A stretch of DNA of 64,000 bases, from contig MU001697.1 in NCBI GenBank assembly GCA_010093515.1, forward strand, positions 69,178 through 133,177. Direction: 5' to 3'. This document shows, in pieces, positions 31,665-41,076 of this stretch (within the stretch, counting starts at the first letter, position 1; the number at the start of each line of letters is the position of its first letter). A program made the translations under genes and the position numbers. This DNA comes from Lineolata rhizophorae (lineage: Eukaryota > Ascomycota > Dothideomycetes > Lineolatales > Lineolataceae). The notes beneath the pieces are model-generated. The model searched no databases. It was not told the origin of the DNA and was given only the letters and a program-made list of their open reading frames with translations.

Positions 31665-32212
31665 TGCGGCGATCAAGTCGAGATGGCAGGCAAAAGGCTA
31701 TAAGTTCGAAGCGGGAGGGGATTATAGCCTTCTGCGAAAAGAAAAGTCGGAATGCGTCGGCGGTTGGAATTAAGCGGGAGGATCGTTATGCGGTGGGCAT
31801 GCGTACTACGCAGTAGGCTGAAATTTGGCCGTGAAGCGACGGTATACAGCCTGAAGTGGTCCGTGCACAAACTGCCCGTGCATTGTCTGAGGCATCTAGC
31901 GCCAGCAAAGCGGTTTGCTTCACTTTTTATCTCAACTTGAGCTCAAACTTAAGCTTAGGACTGCTTGATTATGTTAGTAGGTAAAAGCTACTTAGTACTG
32001 TCAAGTTAAGATGTCAAAGCTAATCAAGTTGCCCTTCCATGTGCTCAATCAATTCCAAGCGCTCAATCGGTCTAGCAGCGGAAAGAATATTGAAGAGAAA
32101 TCGACAAATTGGTATATTTATCAATAGCTATTACCAAAGAAACAGCATAGCACATGAATTAGAGTCCATATCCGCCAGCCCAACCCACGCGAAACTACGC
32201 TAGTCATCAATA
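31665..32212. other. AT-rich intergenic DNA
   Basis: This holds the promoter of the WBP11-like gene and the 3' flank of the 960-residue gene. The 31930-32160 part is AT-rich with TCAAGTT/CAATCAA-type motifs. Nothing else recognised. Confidence 0.5.
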
Positions 32213-35095
32213 TCATGCCGCATAATTCTCCAAGACCAACCACACCATATCCGCCTCAGCCGAATCTATCGCCCGCTCCTTCTTCATCCTCCTCTTCTCC
32301 TCCCTCCACGCCTCCTTCTGCCTCTTCTTCTCCTCCTTCCACGCCTCCATGCGTTGCTTTGTCTCATCCTTCAACTGTTTCCTTTCCGCCTTCTTCTGAT
32401 CCATCCACTGCTTCCGCTCGGCCTTAATCTCCGTGCTCGATAAGCTCGCCCGCTCGCCCAGCTTCCCATCCGCGTCCCGTCTGCCGCACCCTTTCCTCCC
32501 GCGCTTCTCCTCGTTCCTGCGCTCCTTCTCCAGGTTCTTCAGCTTGTCCTTCTCCCGCTTCAGTTCGTCCTTCTTCACCCGCACCTCCCACTTGAGCGCT
32601 GCTTTCTCGCGGTCCGCGCTCGCCTTGGCGAGCTCGCTGTCGCGCTCGGCCTCGACGTCCGCGGCCGGCCGCTTGCCCTTCGTCAGCTCTGTCTCCGCCT
32701 TGTCGATGACCTTTTGGCACCGCGCCGCGTAGGCCACGTCGAAGTCCTTGGGGCTGCGGCGGCTCTCGCCGCCGTCCGACGACGACGACAGCTCGTCGTC
32801 GCTCGACTCGTCCGCGTCCGGGTCGATGATGTGGTCACCCGCGTCCGTCTCCTGGGGCCCGGTGTTGGACGCGGCGCCGACGCTCCAAGAGCGGCGCCAC
32901 GAAGCGCGGGGGTCCGGGGCGTCCGCCGTCGCGGCGTCCGTCGCCCCGACGAATTGGTTGCCCACGCCGGGGACATGTATGGGCGGGATGTGAACAGGCG
33001 GGATATGCACGTGCGGCGGGCCGGGCGGCGGAGGCGGCCCTGGGGGGCCTCCACGCGGGCCAGTCGGTCCATGATGATGCGACACCGGCCATGGCGGCGG
33101 AGGCATGAACCCACCCCGCCCGCCTCTCCCACTCATACCCGGCGGCCCACCAAATGGGCTCCTGCCTCTGTGCGGCGCTCCCCAAGGCCCACCTGCGAAG
33201 GGCCCACCGCGTCCAAACGGCCCAAAGGCCGGCCCATGGTGATGACCTCTCGGGCCCGGACCAGGGCCGAAACCCCTACCGCCACGCGGGTGCGCGCCGC
33301 CCCTTTCGCCGCTCATCCAGCGGCCCCAATCGTCGGCGCTGCGCTCTATGTTTGCGCCCCACGCCTCGGCCCGGCGGCCAAAATCCTCGCCCCACGCCTC
33401 GGCGTTCTTGCCAAAGGCCTCGCCCCAGGCTTCCGCCCGGCGGCCAAAATCCTCGCCCCACGCGGCCCAGCTACGGCCGAAGTCGTCCCAGTAGTTGCCT
33501 GATGAGGACGAGTACGGTCTGGGCCGCGAGGGGCCGGGGCCGTAGCCCGACGCGCGCCTTTGCTGCTGCTGCTGCTGCTGTTGTTCGGCATGAGCCGGGG
33601 CCTCGTCGCCGGCGACGGTACTGGGCGGCGTTGGGATGCCGGCGCCCGTGGCCGTCGACTCGGTGTCGTCGTCGGTCGGCAACTCAACCGGCTCGGAGAC
33701 CGAACCCCTCGTCACGGGCCTCGTCGCGGGCTTCGTCCACATGTCCTTGAGCTCGCGCGCCCCGGCGTCCGGCGGCGGCACGTCCCAGCCCAGCGGCTCG
33801 ACCCAGGGCCCCAGCCCCGCTGACATCTCGCGTACCGCGTCGGCGTTGTATTCGGGCGCTTCGGCGGTGCCCCTGCGCGCTGCCTCGCGCGCCACCGCGA
33901 CGCCCTGATCCCACCGTGCCTGGGCACGCTTCAGCATCGCGTCGCGGATGCCGCGGCCGTCGGCGGGCACGTCGATGGTGTCGACGAGGGCGCGCACGGG
34001 CACGATGCGCGCGCGGAGGCCTCGCGCGTGGAAGAAGGCCCCGTTGGCGCACCGCAGGTACGTCGTCAGCGGGTGCTCGCTCTCGTCGCGCTCCCTGCCG
34101 GCGGCCTCGGCGAGCTCGAGGAGCTCGCCCGGGCGCACGCCCGTCGCCGTGATTATGGTGTTGAGGTTGTCGAGGAAGGTGAGGAATTCGGGCTTCGAGA
34201 CGCTGTGCGGATGCAGCGCCTTAGCGTAGGCGCGGGCGAAGCCGGCCGCGCCGAGCGTCATCGCCATCGTGGAGACGGAGCTGCTGCTGTTGTTGCTAAC
34301 ATCCGTGCTGCTGTGCGCCGAGCCGCCTCCGCTGCGTGCCGTTGGGCATGATGACCCAGACCACCCTCCGCGGCCAGGCGGCCCCCATGACGATTGCGAG
34401 CGGTGGCGCACCCACGGCGGTGGCGGTACGGGCCATGTCCCCGATGAGCGCGACCCATGCGGCGAACTGGCTTCGATGCCGTGGGCAGCAGCGGCGGGAA
34501 TGGGGATGGGGAAAAGGGGCGGGATGGCGATGGTGCGGCCGAGGCGCGGCGCGTACCGTAGGTCAAGATCGGGGGCGTTTCTCGTGAATTCGAGAGCGCT
34601 TGCAAGAAGCGCATGAAGGGACGATGTGGAGTCAATGGAGGGAGATAAAGTGTCGGATGAGAGACGAGGGACAGCTCGATCTGATGAGTCCGGGAGAGGA
34701 GCTTTGGCATCGTTTGGTTGAGCAGGCGGCCCCGAGACAACGAGGCGGTTCACATGGAAATCGTCGATAGCAGGTGGGTCTGCGTCGCGTCGTGTCCCGT
34801 GAACAGCTTCGCCGTTGGATCCGCCTTCTTGCCCTTGCTGGTTCCTCAGGGACAGCGCTTGGACTTCTTCGTAGCTAGGCGGCGGCTCGTCGAAGTAGTT
34901 GCTTGCGGAGGTGCTGGTCGGAGTAAAAACAGGAGTTGCGCCATTGTTCTCGTCGGAGTCCTCGTCAGAAGCGCCAACGGTGGTCGAGCGAGGGGTGAAG
35001 AGCTCCGGATGGGAGGGCGTCGATGAGGTTTCGTGCTCGTCGGCGGGCAGCTCGTGGACGGAGCTCGAGTCGGGTGGTGTGGATCCCTGAGCCAT
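32213..35095 (-). CDS. Large PPxY protein with 11-residue amphipathic repeats and C-terminal coiled coil, function unknown
   Basis: Uninterrupted 960-residue frame with strong coding bias. Residues 1-80 are acidic and Ser/Thr-rich and end in EPPPSYEEV; P72-P-S-Y75 is a PPxY ligand for WW domains such as those of Rsp5/NEDD4 ubiquitin ligases. Residues about 275-450 form the most structured part (LGAAGFARAYAKALHP, FLTFLDNLNTIITATGVRPGELLELAE, then a Trp/Pro-rich WVEPLGWDVPPP), which looks like a conserved fungal domain I cannot name. A Gln run lies near 503-511. Residues 545-588 are four 11-residue units (AWGEDFGRRAE type). A Gly/Pro/His/Arg-rich stretch with HVHIPPVHIPPIHVPG follows. The end (about 790-945) is a very Lys/Glu-rich coiled coil. 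There is no signal peptide or span. A role as a membrane- or lipid-droplet-bound adaptor handed to ubiquitin ligase is a guess from the parts. Confidence 0.78.
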   Translation of the reverse strand: MAQGSTPPDSSSVHELPADEHETSSTPSHPELFTPRSTTVGASDEDSDENNGATPVFTPTSTSASNYFDEPPPSYEEVQALSLRNQQGQEGGSNGEAVHGTRRDADPPAIDDFHVNRLVVSGPPAQPNDAKAPLPDSSDRAVPRLSSDTLSPSIDSTSSLHALLASALEFTRNAPDLDLRYAPRLGRTIAIPPLFPIPIPAAAAHGIEASSPHGSRSSGTWPVPPPPWVRHRSQSSWGPPGRGGWSGSSCPTARSGGGSAHSSTDVSNNSSSSVSTMAMTLGAAGFARAYAKALHPHSVSKPEFLTFLDNLNTIITATGVRPGELLELAEAAGRERDESEHPLTTYLRCANGAFFHARGLRARIVPVRALVDTIDVPADGRGIRDAMLKRAQARWDQGVAVAREAARRGTAEAPEYNADAVREMSAGLGPWVEPLGWDVPPPDAGARELKDMWTKPATRPVTRGSVSEPVELPTDDDTESTATGAGIPTPPSTVAGDEAPAHAEQQQQQQQQRRASGYGPGPSRPRPYSSSSGNYWDDFGRSWAAWGEDFGRRAEAWGEAFGKNAEAWGEDFGRRAEAWGANIERSADDWGRWMSGERGGAHPRGGRGFGPGPGPRGHHHGPAFGPFGRGGPFAGGPWGAPHRGRSPFGGPPGMSGRGGRGGFMPPPPWPVSHHHGPTGPRGGPPGPPPPPGPPHVHIPPVHIPPIHVPGVGNQFVGATDAATADAPDPRASWRRSWSVGAASNTGPQETDAGDHIIDPDADESSDDELSSSSDGGESRRSPKDFDVAYAARCQKVIDKAETELTKGKRPAADVEAERDSELAKASADREKAALKWEVRVKKDELKREKDKLKNLEKERRNEEKRGRKGCGRRDADGKLGERASLSSTEIKAERKQWMDQKKAERKQLKDETKQRMEAWKEEKKRQKEAWREEKRRMKKERAIDSAEADMVWLVLENYAA
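33332..33463 (-). repeat. Four tandem 33-bp (11-residue) coding repeats
   Basis: Units read AWGEDFGRRAE, AWGEAFGKNAE, AWGEDFGRRAE and AWGANIERSAD, followed by a truncated DWGRW. Units 1 and 3 are identical in protein and nearly so in DNA. The 11-residue period with Trp and Phe on one face and charges on the other is that of an amphipathic (3-11) helix. Confidence 0.85.
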
Positions 35096-36616
35096 CGCTC
35101 TGGTGGGGCAGAAGTGGGACGACCTTCAGGCCGGACAACCCAACGATGAGAGCGCAGTGCTGCCCTATGAAGCGTTTGTGGCAGCAATCGCGAGCGTTTT
35201 CTTCAAGGTACCAAAATATCGATTTCCAGTTGGTCGAAACAGTATGTTTAAGACGATTTGCAGTTGGATGACATAGACGGGGCAGAAAACAACTTCGAGG
35301 CTCGGTGCTGACACAGCGTCTTAAGCAGCGCGACTTGTCGCCGACCCACAGCGGAGGTGGCTTCGTGCCAATAAGTCGCCGACGCCCGCGCGGAGCGTCG
35401 AGGAAGCCGATGGCCGTGGAAGAAGTCTCAGGAACACGTCGAAGTGCCCGAACCAGCGCTGGCCGAACAAGAAAGAGCAAAATGGTGTCTGAACCTCAGG
35501 ATCGAAGGAGCGGCATGACATGTCCCCTGCCTTATTATTCTTTTGCGACCGTGAATCTAGCCACACAACCGGTGGTGCTTTTGCTGCCTTACCCCCCTCG
35601 CAAATGCGAGCTTCGCACGCGCGAAATCCGCGTCATCCTCCATCACGCAGATACGCGGGGTCCATGTACAAGTCACGCCTTTAGCGTACGGCCGTTGGCT
35701 GGCTGGCTAGGCACCGGCGACAGGGCTGAGTTGCGCCGCCTCTCGAACGGCCGGTGAAGCGCGGGCAGGTGGTGCCGCAGCGACACAGCCAACGGCCAGC
35801 CATGCGAGGCTGCGCCACTACGCGCGTACTTCTTCCGGCTGACGCCTCCGATTCGCCGACTTGCACGACGTGCGGTGGCACCAAACTGTGAAAGACTCAA
35901 CTTGCATCCAGGTGGTGATTATGTCGTGCAATGTGCTGAATCAGTTATCCGCTCAAGCCCGAGGCAACCTAGGGTGGCCCTGAGGCATCAGGGTCGGTAT
36001 GTCGGGCGCGTGAAGACGCCGACAGTCTGTCAGATTGGCTGCCTTTCCCCAACTTCGAACTTGAACTCCGAAGGTACTACGTGGTGGGTAGATCCCAAGA
36101 CCTTTGAGACGGCAAAGGGACGGCACGTGCATTCCCGCGATTGCTAGGACCCACCATGGCAGATCTTCCATAGCTGGCCCTAATTTTACGTCTGCCATCT
36201 CCATCTCGTCCCCTCCAATTCAGCAATGAACAGAAACTGTTCAACTTTGAGTGCGAACGCCGGGAACTCCGAGCACCGTAAGCTACGCTAGGTCGATACC
36301 CAAACACCTGCGTCGGACCCTTGAGATCTCCGTCCTACCGTGCTCATTTTCCTCCTTTGGCTTCAACAACGCACGCAGAACGCTAGAGACAATGTTCGAA
36401 TCGTGAAGATAGTCGCTATGTCCGCTCTACCAACGGACTCGACCTCAACTGTATCTCCGGTAGTGGAGCAACATACCCGTAGTATAAAGTGGCCGTAGCC
36501 AAGACCAGCATCTAAACAACTAACAGTGAATCCAGGAGGAAAAAAACAGAATTCAAATTCAGTTCTCAGCGCGAGTCAAAGTGCAAAATCAACTCACGAT
36601 ACCGTGCGCAACCACG
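35096..36616. other. Divergent intergenic region
   Basis: This lies between the 960-residue gene and the dehydrogenase. It includes a 12-bp perfect inverted repeat (GGCCGTTGGCTG at 35690-35701 and its complement at 35786-35797) and a tRNA-like segment near 36395-36455. No coding region is supported. Confidence 0.5.
36395..36455 (-). other. tRNA-like remnant
   Basis: The minus strand has an A-box-like TTGGTAGAGCGG between pairing GTCC and GGAC, and about 25 nt on a T-loop-like GATTCGAACAT flanked by ACGA and TTGT. The anticodon arm does not fold with a 7-nt loop and the ends do not pair as an acceptor stem. I read it as a decayed or chance tRNA-like sequence, not a functional gene. Confidence 0.3.
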
Positions 36617-37466
36617 ATGGCCTCCCAGACGATACTCGTCACCGGCGCCAACCGCGGCATCGGCTTCAGCATTGTACAGTCGATGGCCACAGCCGCCCCG
36701 AATCACACTTACATCGTCGGCTCGCGCAAGATAGCAGCGGGCGAGGACGCCGTCCGGCAGCTACTTGCGATCGAAGGGCTCAGTTCCGTCCATTTCGAGG
36801 CGCTCGAAATAGACATCCTAAGCGACGAGTCGGTCAAGAAGGCCGTCGCCGAGATCGAATCGCGGTTCGGGGGCCTCGACAGTAAGCACCTAGACTCTCA
36901 AGGACTTACCCGTTACACCCCGCAAAACTAGCCCACCGATGGATGCTGATGTGTCTGCTCTTTCTCTTTTCCTCGGAAAAGCCCTCGTCAACAACGCCGG
37001 CATGGCCCGGATCCCCAAGCCCGACGGCTCCGACCTGCGCGACAACTTCAACCAGACGTTCGCGACGAACGTGACGGCGACGGCGGCGACCACCTTCTCC
37101 TTCCTGCCGCTGCTCAAGAAGACGCCCGCGGCGCGCGTCATCAACGTGAGTTCCTCGCGGGGCTCGCTCACGCTGCAGACAACGGGCAAGCTGCCCCCAA
37201 CGGCGTCCATCGCGTACACGGCGTCCAAGTCGGCGCTCAACGTCGTCACGCTCGAGATGCAGAAGCTGGCGCCCGAAGTGTCCTTTTGGGCCGCGTGTCC
37301 CGGGTACTGCAAGACGGCTTTTAATGGCTTCAGGGGGAAGAAGGATCCGCTTGACGGGGCGAGGGTGGTAAGGGAATTGGCCTTGAGTGAGAGTGGGAAG
37401 TATACAAGTGGCGTGGAGGGTTTTTGGCAGTTCGAAGATGGCGGGATGAAGCAGGTGCCATGGTAG
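36617..37466 (+). CDS. Short-chain dehydrogenase/reductase (SDR), carbonyl-reductase-like
   Basis: Predicted 249-residue NAD(P)-dependent oxidoreductase. Exons 36617-36881 and 36982-37466 join in frame (donor GTAAGC) and rebuild GGLDTLVNNAG. Classical SDR marks are present: the coenzyme motif TGANRGIG (residues 9-16), the EIDILSDESV acidic-ribose region, NNAG (92-95), the Ser cluster VSSSR (S145-S147) and the catalytic Y167-T-A-S-K171. The PG motif after the active site reads ACPGYCKT, near the usual PGxxxT. Length is right for classical SDRs. The first ATG in frame with MASQTILVTGANRG was chosen; a few codons upstream are open but lack an ATG. The substrate is unknown; this branch includes fungal carbonyl and sepiapterin-like reductases. 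No cluster surrounds it. Confidence 0.88.
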
Positions 37467-40400
37467 ATCTTTTGGTAATTTGAAGAAGGGATGGGCCCGA
37501 AATGTGTGTTGAGTTCTCATCTGTGACCGGTTCACTGGACGTTAGTTGCATCTTGGTTAGATTTGAGCCTGCAGTGTTCTCGAGAGCGCAGCTAAGTTAC
37601 TCTCCACATAGGAAAGTTTCGTAGAAAGTATTGTTGGCAAACGACTTGAGCCCCTGAAGATTCCATGAGGCGGTTCCTAGAAAGATGTCCATTGCATACG
37701 GTCTATTGAATCCGTCTACACAAGAGACGACTGAGAGAAAATCCCCGAATGCACAGACCGTACATACTAGAGTAGAAAGAGGTAAGTCCTACGACAAAAA
37801 TAATTCTGAATCTCACCCCTTTAAATTGAAAACGAAGCGACTGCATTCAAATTTGGCTTCGCAGCCGCAAATCTCACAAGCGAGATGTCCGAACTAGGGA
37901 AGGCGCACATTCCATCTAATCCAATATTGCGGTCCCCGGGTGTGCGCGCACACGTGGCGTCGGTGGTGGGTGGTCGAGATGGTGGCGTGCGATTGGACTG
38001 CGAAGAACAGCGTGGCCGGCGGGGTGGCTTGAGAAAAGTGTCGCCGACCGCGCCGCCGGGATGTCGTGGCCCACAGGCTAGCCCGGGGAGCGGTGTTGCG
38101 TGGCGAAGTCGCAATACGAAGGCAGCTACATATGCGTCGGGCGCCTCGGAGAGCATGCAACGGAACATTGGCGCAGGAGGCGAGGTGGTAAAGATAGCTC
38201 GCTAAAGGTACGCGGGAATCGCAAGTCAGGATTGAAAGCACCAACACCATGTTGGACTCTTGGAAAGTCGGGTAGTAGAATTTCTTCTTTTGATGCGGAC
38301 AGTCCCGGGGCGAATAAACGTACAAAAAATCTAACCTCTACCCCTTCCGAGGTCTGCAAAAGCACACTCAGAGCTTGAAGTGCTAATTATATATCTGCCT
38401 TCAATACGAAGTACTCTGCACTCAAAATTGATAGAGAGCTCCAATGCAAACAATTATTGATTGTCTAAGCATGAATCGTACATTTGTTCTGAAATTAGCT
38501 TCACGGGCTCGAAGGCTTCTGAATTCGCGGCTTGAACTTCATGGCATACAAGTAGGGGTTCGGTTAGGCCTGAAACACTATACGGAATGACGAGTGAAGC
38601 ATGTTCTAATCGAGAAAATACTCCACACCACAATTGAAGAACCGCCCTCTACTGTGGTAGTAGCCACCGATGTCGGATATAACTTACTTGGCGTAACTTC
38701 TGGGGATCACGTGGCGATTTCCAGTGATTAGACATAAAGTAAACGTAGGTTATCGCACCTATACGCAGGCATAGGTGGATAGGAAATCTTCAGGCTGTAC
38801 TACCAAGGGAGACTCGAGTGTAGCACAGGATAATGCCACAAACGATGTCCGAGAGAGAGCATAGTGGAGATCTTCGTTTAAATTGAGGATTGAAACAGGA
38901 CGGCAGATCAGAACAATTCCGACGATACTGAAACAATGAAAACAATAAGAGAGTCGATCTGGGACCCTCGACCGGACTGCTGGACCCAACGGCGTTCAAA
39001 CTGACACAGGGGCCAGGGCATTACCGGATAGGATCCGGTGTGAGCGTTATTGTCAGGGTGGTATAATGAGAACGATATACCTTCGCATACTTATTATTGC
39101 CCACTTGGATTTATCTACACGGTGACGATTCAGTGTTGGCGGCCTTATTAACCACTGTTTCCTCAACAACTGATGCTCGAATCTGACTCGGTTCTTGGCC
39201 CTAGCGTTTGGCCTACGATGCGGGAACGACTCACGACGTCCAGCACGATGTCTGCAGCTGTCCCCATAGCTGTCGGCCTCGTATAGCGCTTGCATGTTCC
39301 CGTAGCACAGCATCAACCCCTCACTTGTTGGAGGCGCGGGGGGTGAGACAACGGCAGTCCTTCCATCTCCCGATGCGCGCGCTCTCGGAGGCCTCCAAAG
39401 ACCGCGCAATAATGCGGCATGCGTACGGCGGTTTCTGTGCGGGAACTTGCAGTATCTCTTGGGCCTGGCTCGCTCACCTCTTTTGCCGCAAGAGCCGAAA
39501 CTTGGTAGGGTGCCGGCGCGCTCGTGGAAGCTCATGCAGCGTGTATAGTAGACCGCGGCGCACCGACGTCACCGCAGGGGCCTCAACCAGCAGTCCGGTG
39601 CGGGAGTGGCCCATTCCTTGGCTAATATATTACTGAAGGGCGAAAATCCCAGGTTAGGGCCCGGGGGGGCTAGCAATAAAGCGTGCATGTGAAGAGCCCC
39701 AGTTCCTGCATGAAGGCTGCAACGGCCGGGGACGTGCCGAGCACATTCAGGTTGCTGATTTCTGGATAGCGATATTGCCGGGCGCTTTTTCCTTCTGTTA
39801 TCGAGCGAACGCAATGAACGATCCGTTTCCAATTGAAGGGCTTTAAGGGGTGAAGCAAGGGGCAGATTCGAATCGCCCACACTCAGGGGTAGCGCCTTTT
39901 GGGGATGCAATGTGCTTCTTGGGCGCTCTAGGCGTGCTGCAGCAGTTCATGCAGCTACGAGGAAGCATCACGATAGGTGGGTGGTGGGTAGAGTCAACGG
40001 CGGTGGCGCCACGCGTGGCTCGGGCAGGGTGCCGAGAGTCTACAAAAGGGGAAGGGCCGGGGGGGAACAGATCCAAGAGAACCTTGGAGGGGGAAGGGAT
40101 GGCGCGGACCGGTTCGGGGCGGCTGACCACGCTGACGTCGAGAACGCGCGGAGGAGGGAAAGCGCGAGCGGGCGTTTTGCTTTTTGGCAGGCGGGACGCA
40201 GAAAAAGAGCCCGGAAGGCGCCAGTCGGGCGGCCCGAATGAGAAAAGTCTGCGGCGCCTTTGCTGTAAAAGGTCGGGGCACGGCAGGAGCAAACGCCAAC
40301 GGAGAGGCAAGGCTTGCCTGACTTGCCTGTGCGCAACGCTGGCTCTGTGCGACTTCCCCAGACTGCCGGCTCGCCTTCTCGGCGCTATTCCACCGTTCCA

Positions 40401-41076
40401 TTCCGCCCGCCCCTCCGCGACGCCCTCTTTACTCGCCTGGCGGGCTACGGAGTACATCCGGCTGCCGTTTCACTCGGACGGAAACAGACGGCGTTCTCAG
40501 TACCGCGCGTGCGTACCAGAGAAGCCTGACTCGCCCCTTCGCCCCAGGTCGGAAGCCGACGGAGCTTGCACTTCAAGGCCCCAGGCTCCCGGCCCTAGGC
40601 ACCCAGAGCACGCCAGCCGACGAGTTCGGCCAGCCAACCACAACAGACCGGCCGGACGAAGCTTCAGTCTGTCAGCCCTGCGACATTTTTTTCACACCAC
40701 GAACCGCGCAAGGTCGCCGAGCCTTCTAGTGCCCGCGCAGACGCCGTCTAATGTCTAATCAGGCTTCCAACAACACGAGCCGCTCCGCACTTGCCTAACG
40801 CCGCGGGCGCGGACGAAAGAAGTTTGCTTGCGCCTGCCGCAACCGAGTCGTTTGCAACCTCGCGCCTTCCGCTCCGACTCTGCAGAACGCAAGTCGCAAC
40901 GCGCCTTCCAAACCGGCTGTTCTCAAACCCACGCAGCCTTCTGCTTCGGGCATCGTCGACCTCCACTCTCGCGTGCCTTCGCTCCGACCCACTCCTCCCG
41001 TACCGCGCTCCACCCTGCCCCGCACCTTCCACGCGCGCCGCGCTAGCGGTGGCTGGAAGCGCCCCGGTTTACCACG
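37467..41076. other. Long intergenic region
   Basis: 37500-37880 and 38220-39130 are AT-rich. A GC-rich island (37920-38210) lies between them, with no recognisable protein. 39130-40750 has long Arg/Gly/Ser frames on both strands without homology I can see. 40750-41076 is C-rich leader of the Ysc84 gene. No gene supported. Confidence 0.5.

Noticed and set aside
39860-39885. Palindromic GATTCGAATC resembling a tRNA B box
   Set aside because: No matching acceptor or D arm at tRNA distance.
39850-40758. 302-codon plus-strand frame
   Set aside because: Arg/Gly/Pro-rich, no codon bias, overlapping equally long frames on the other strand.
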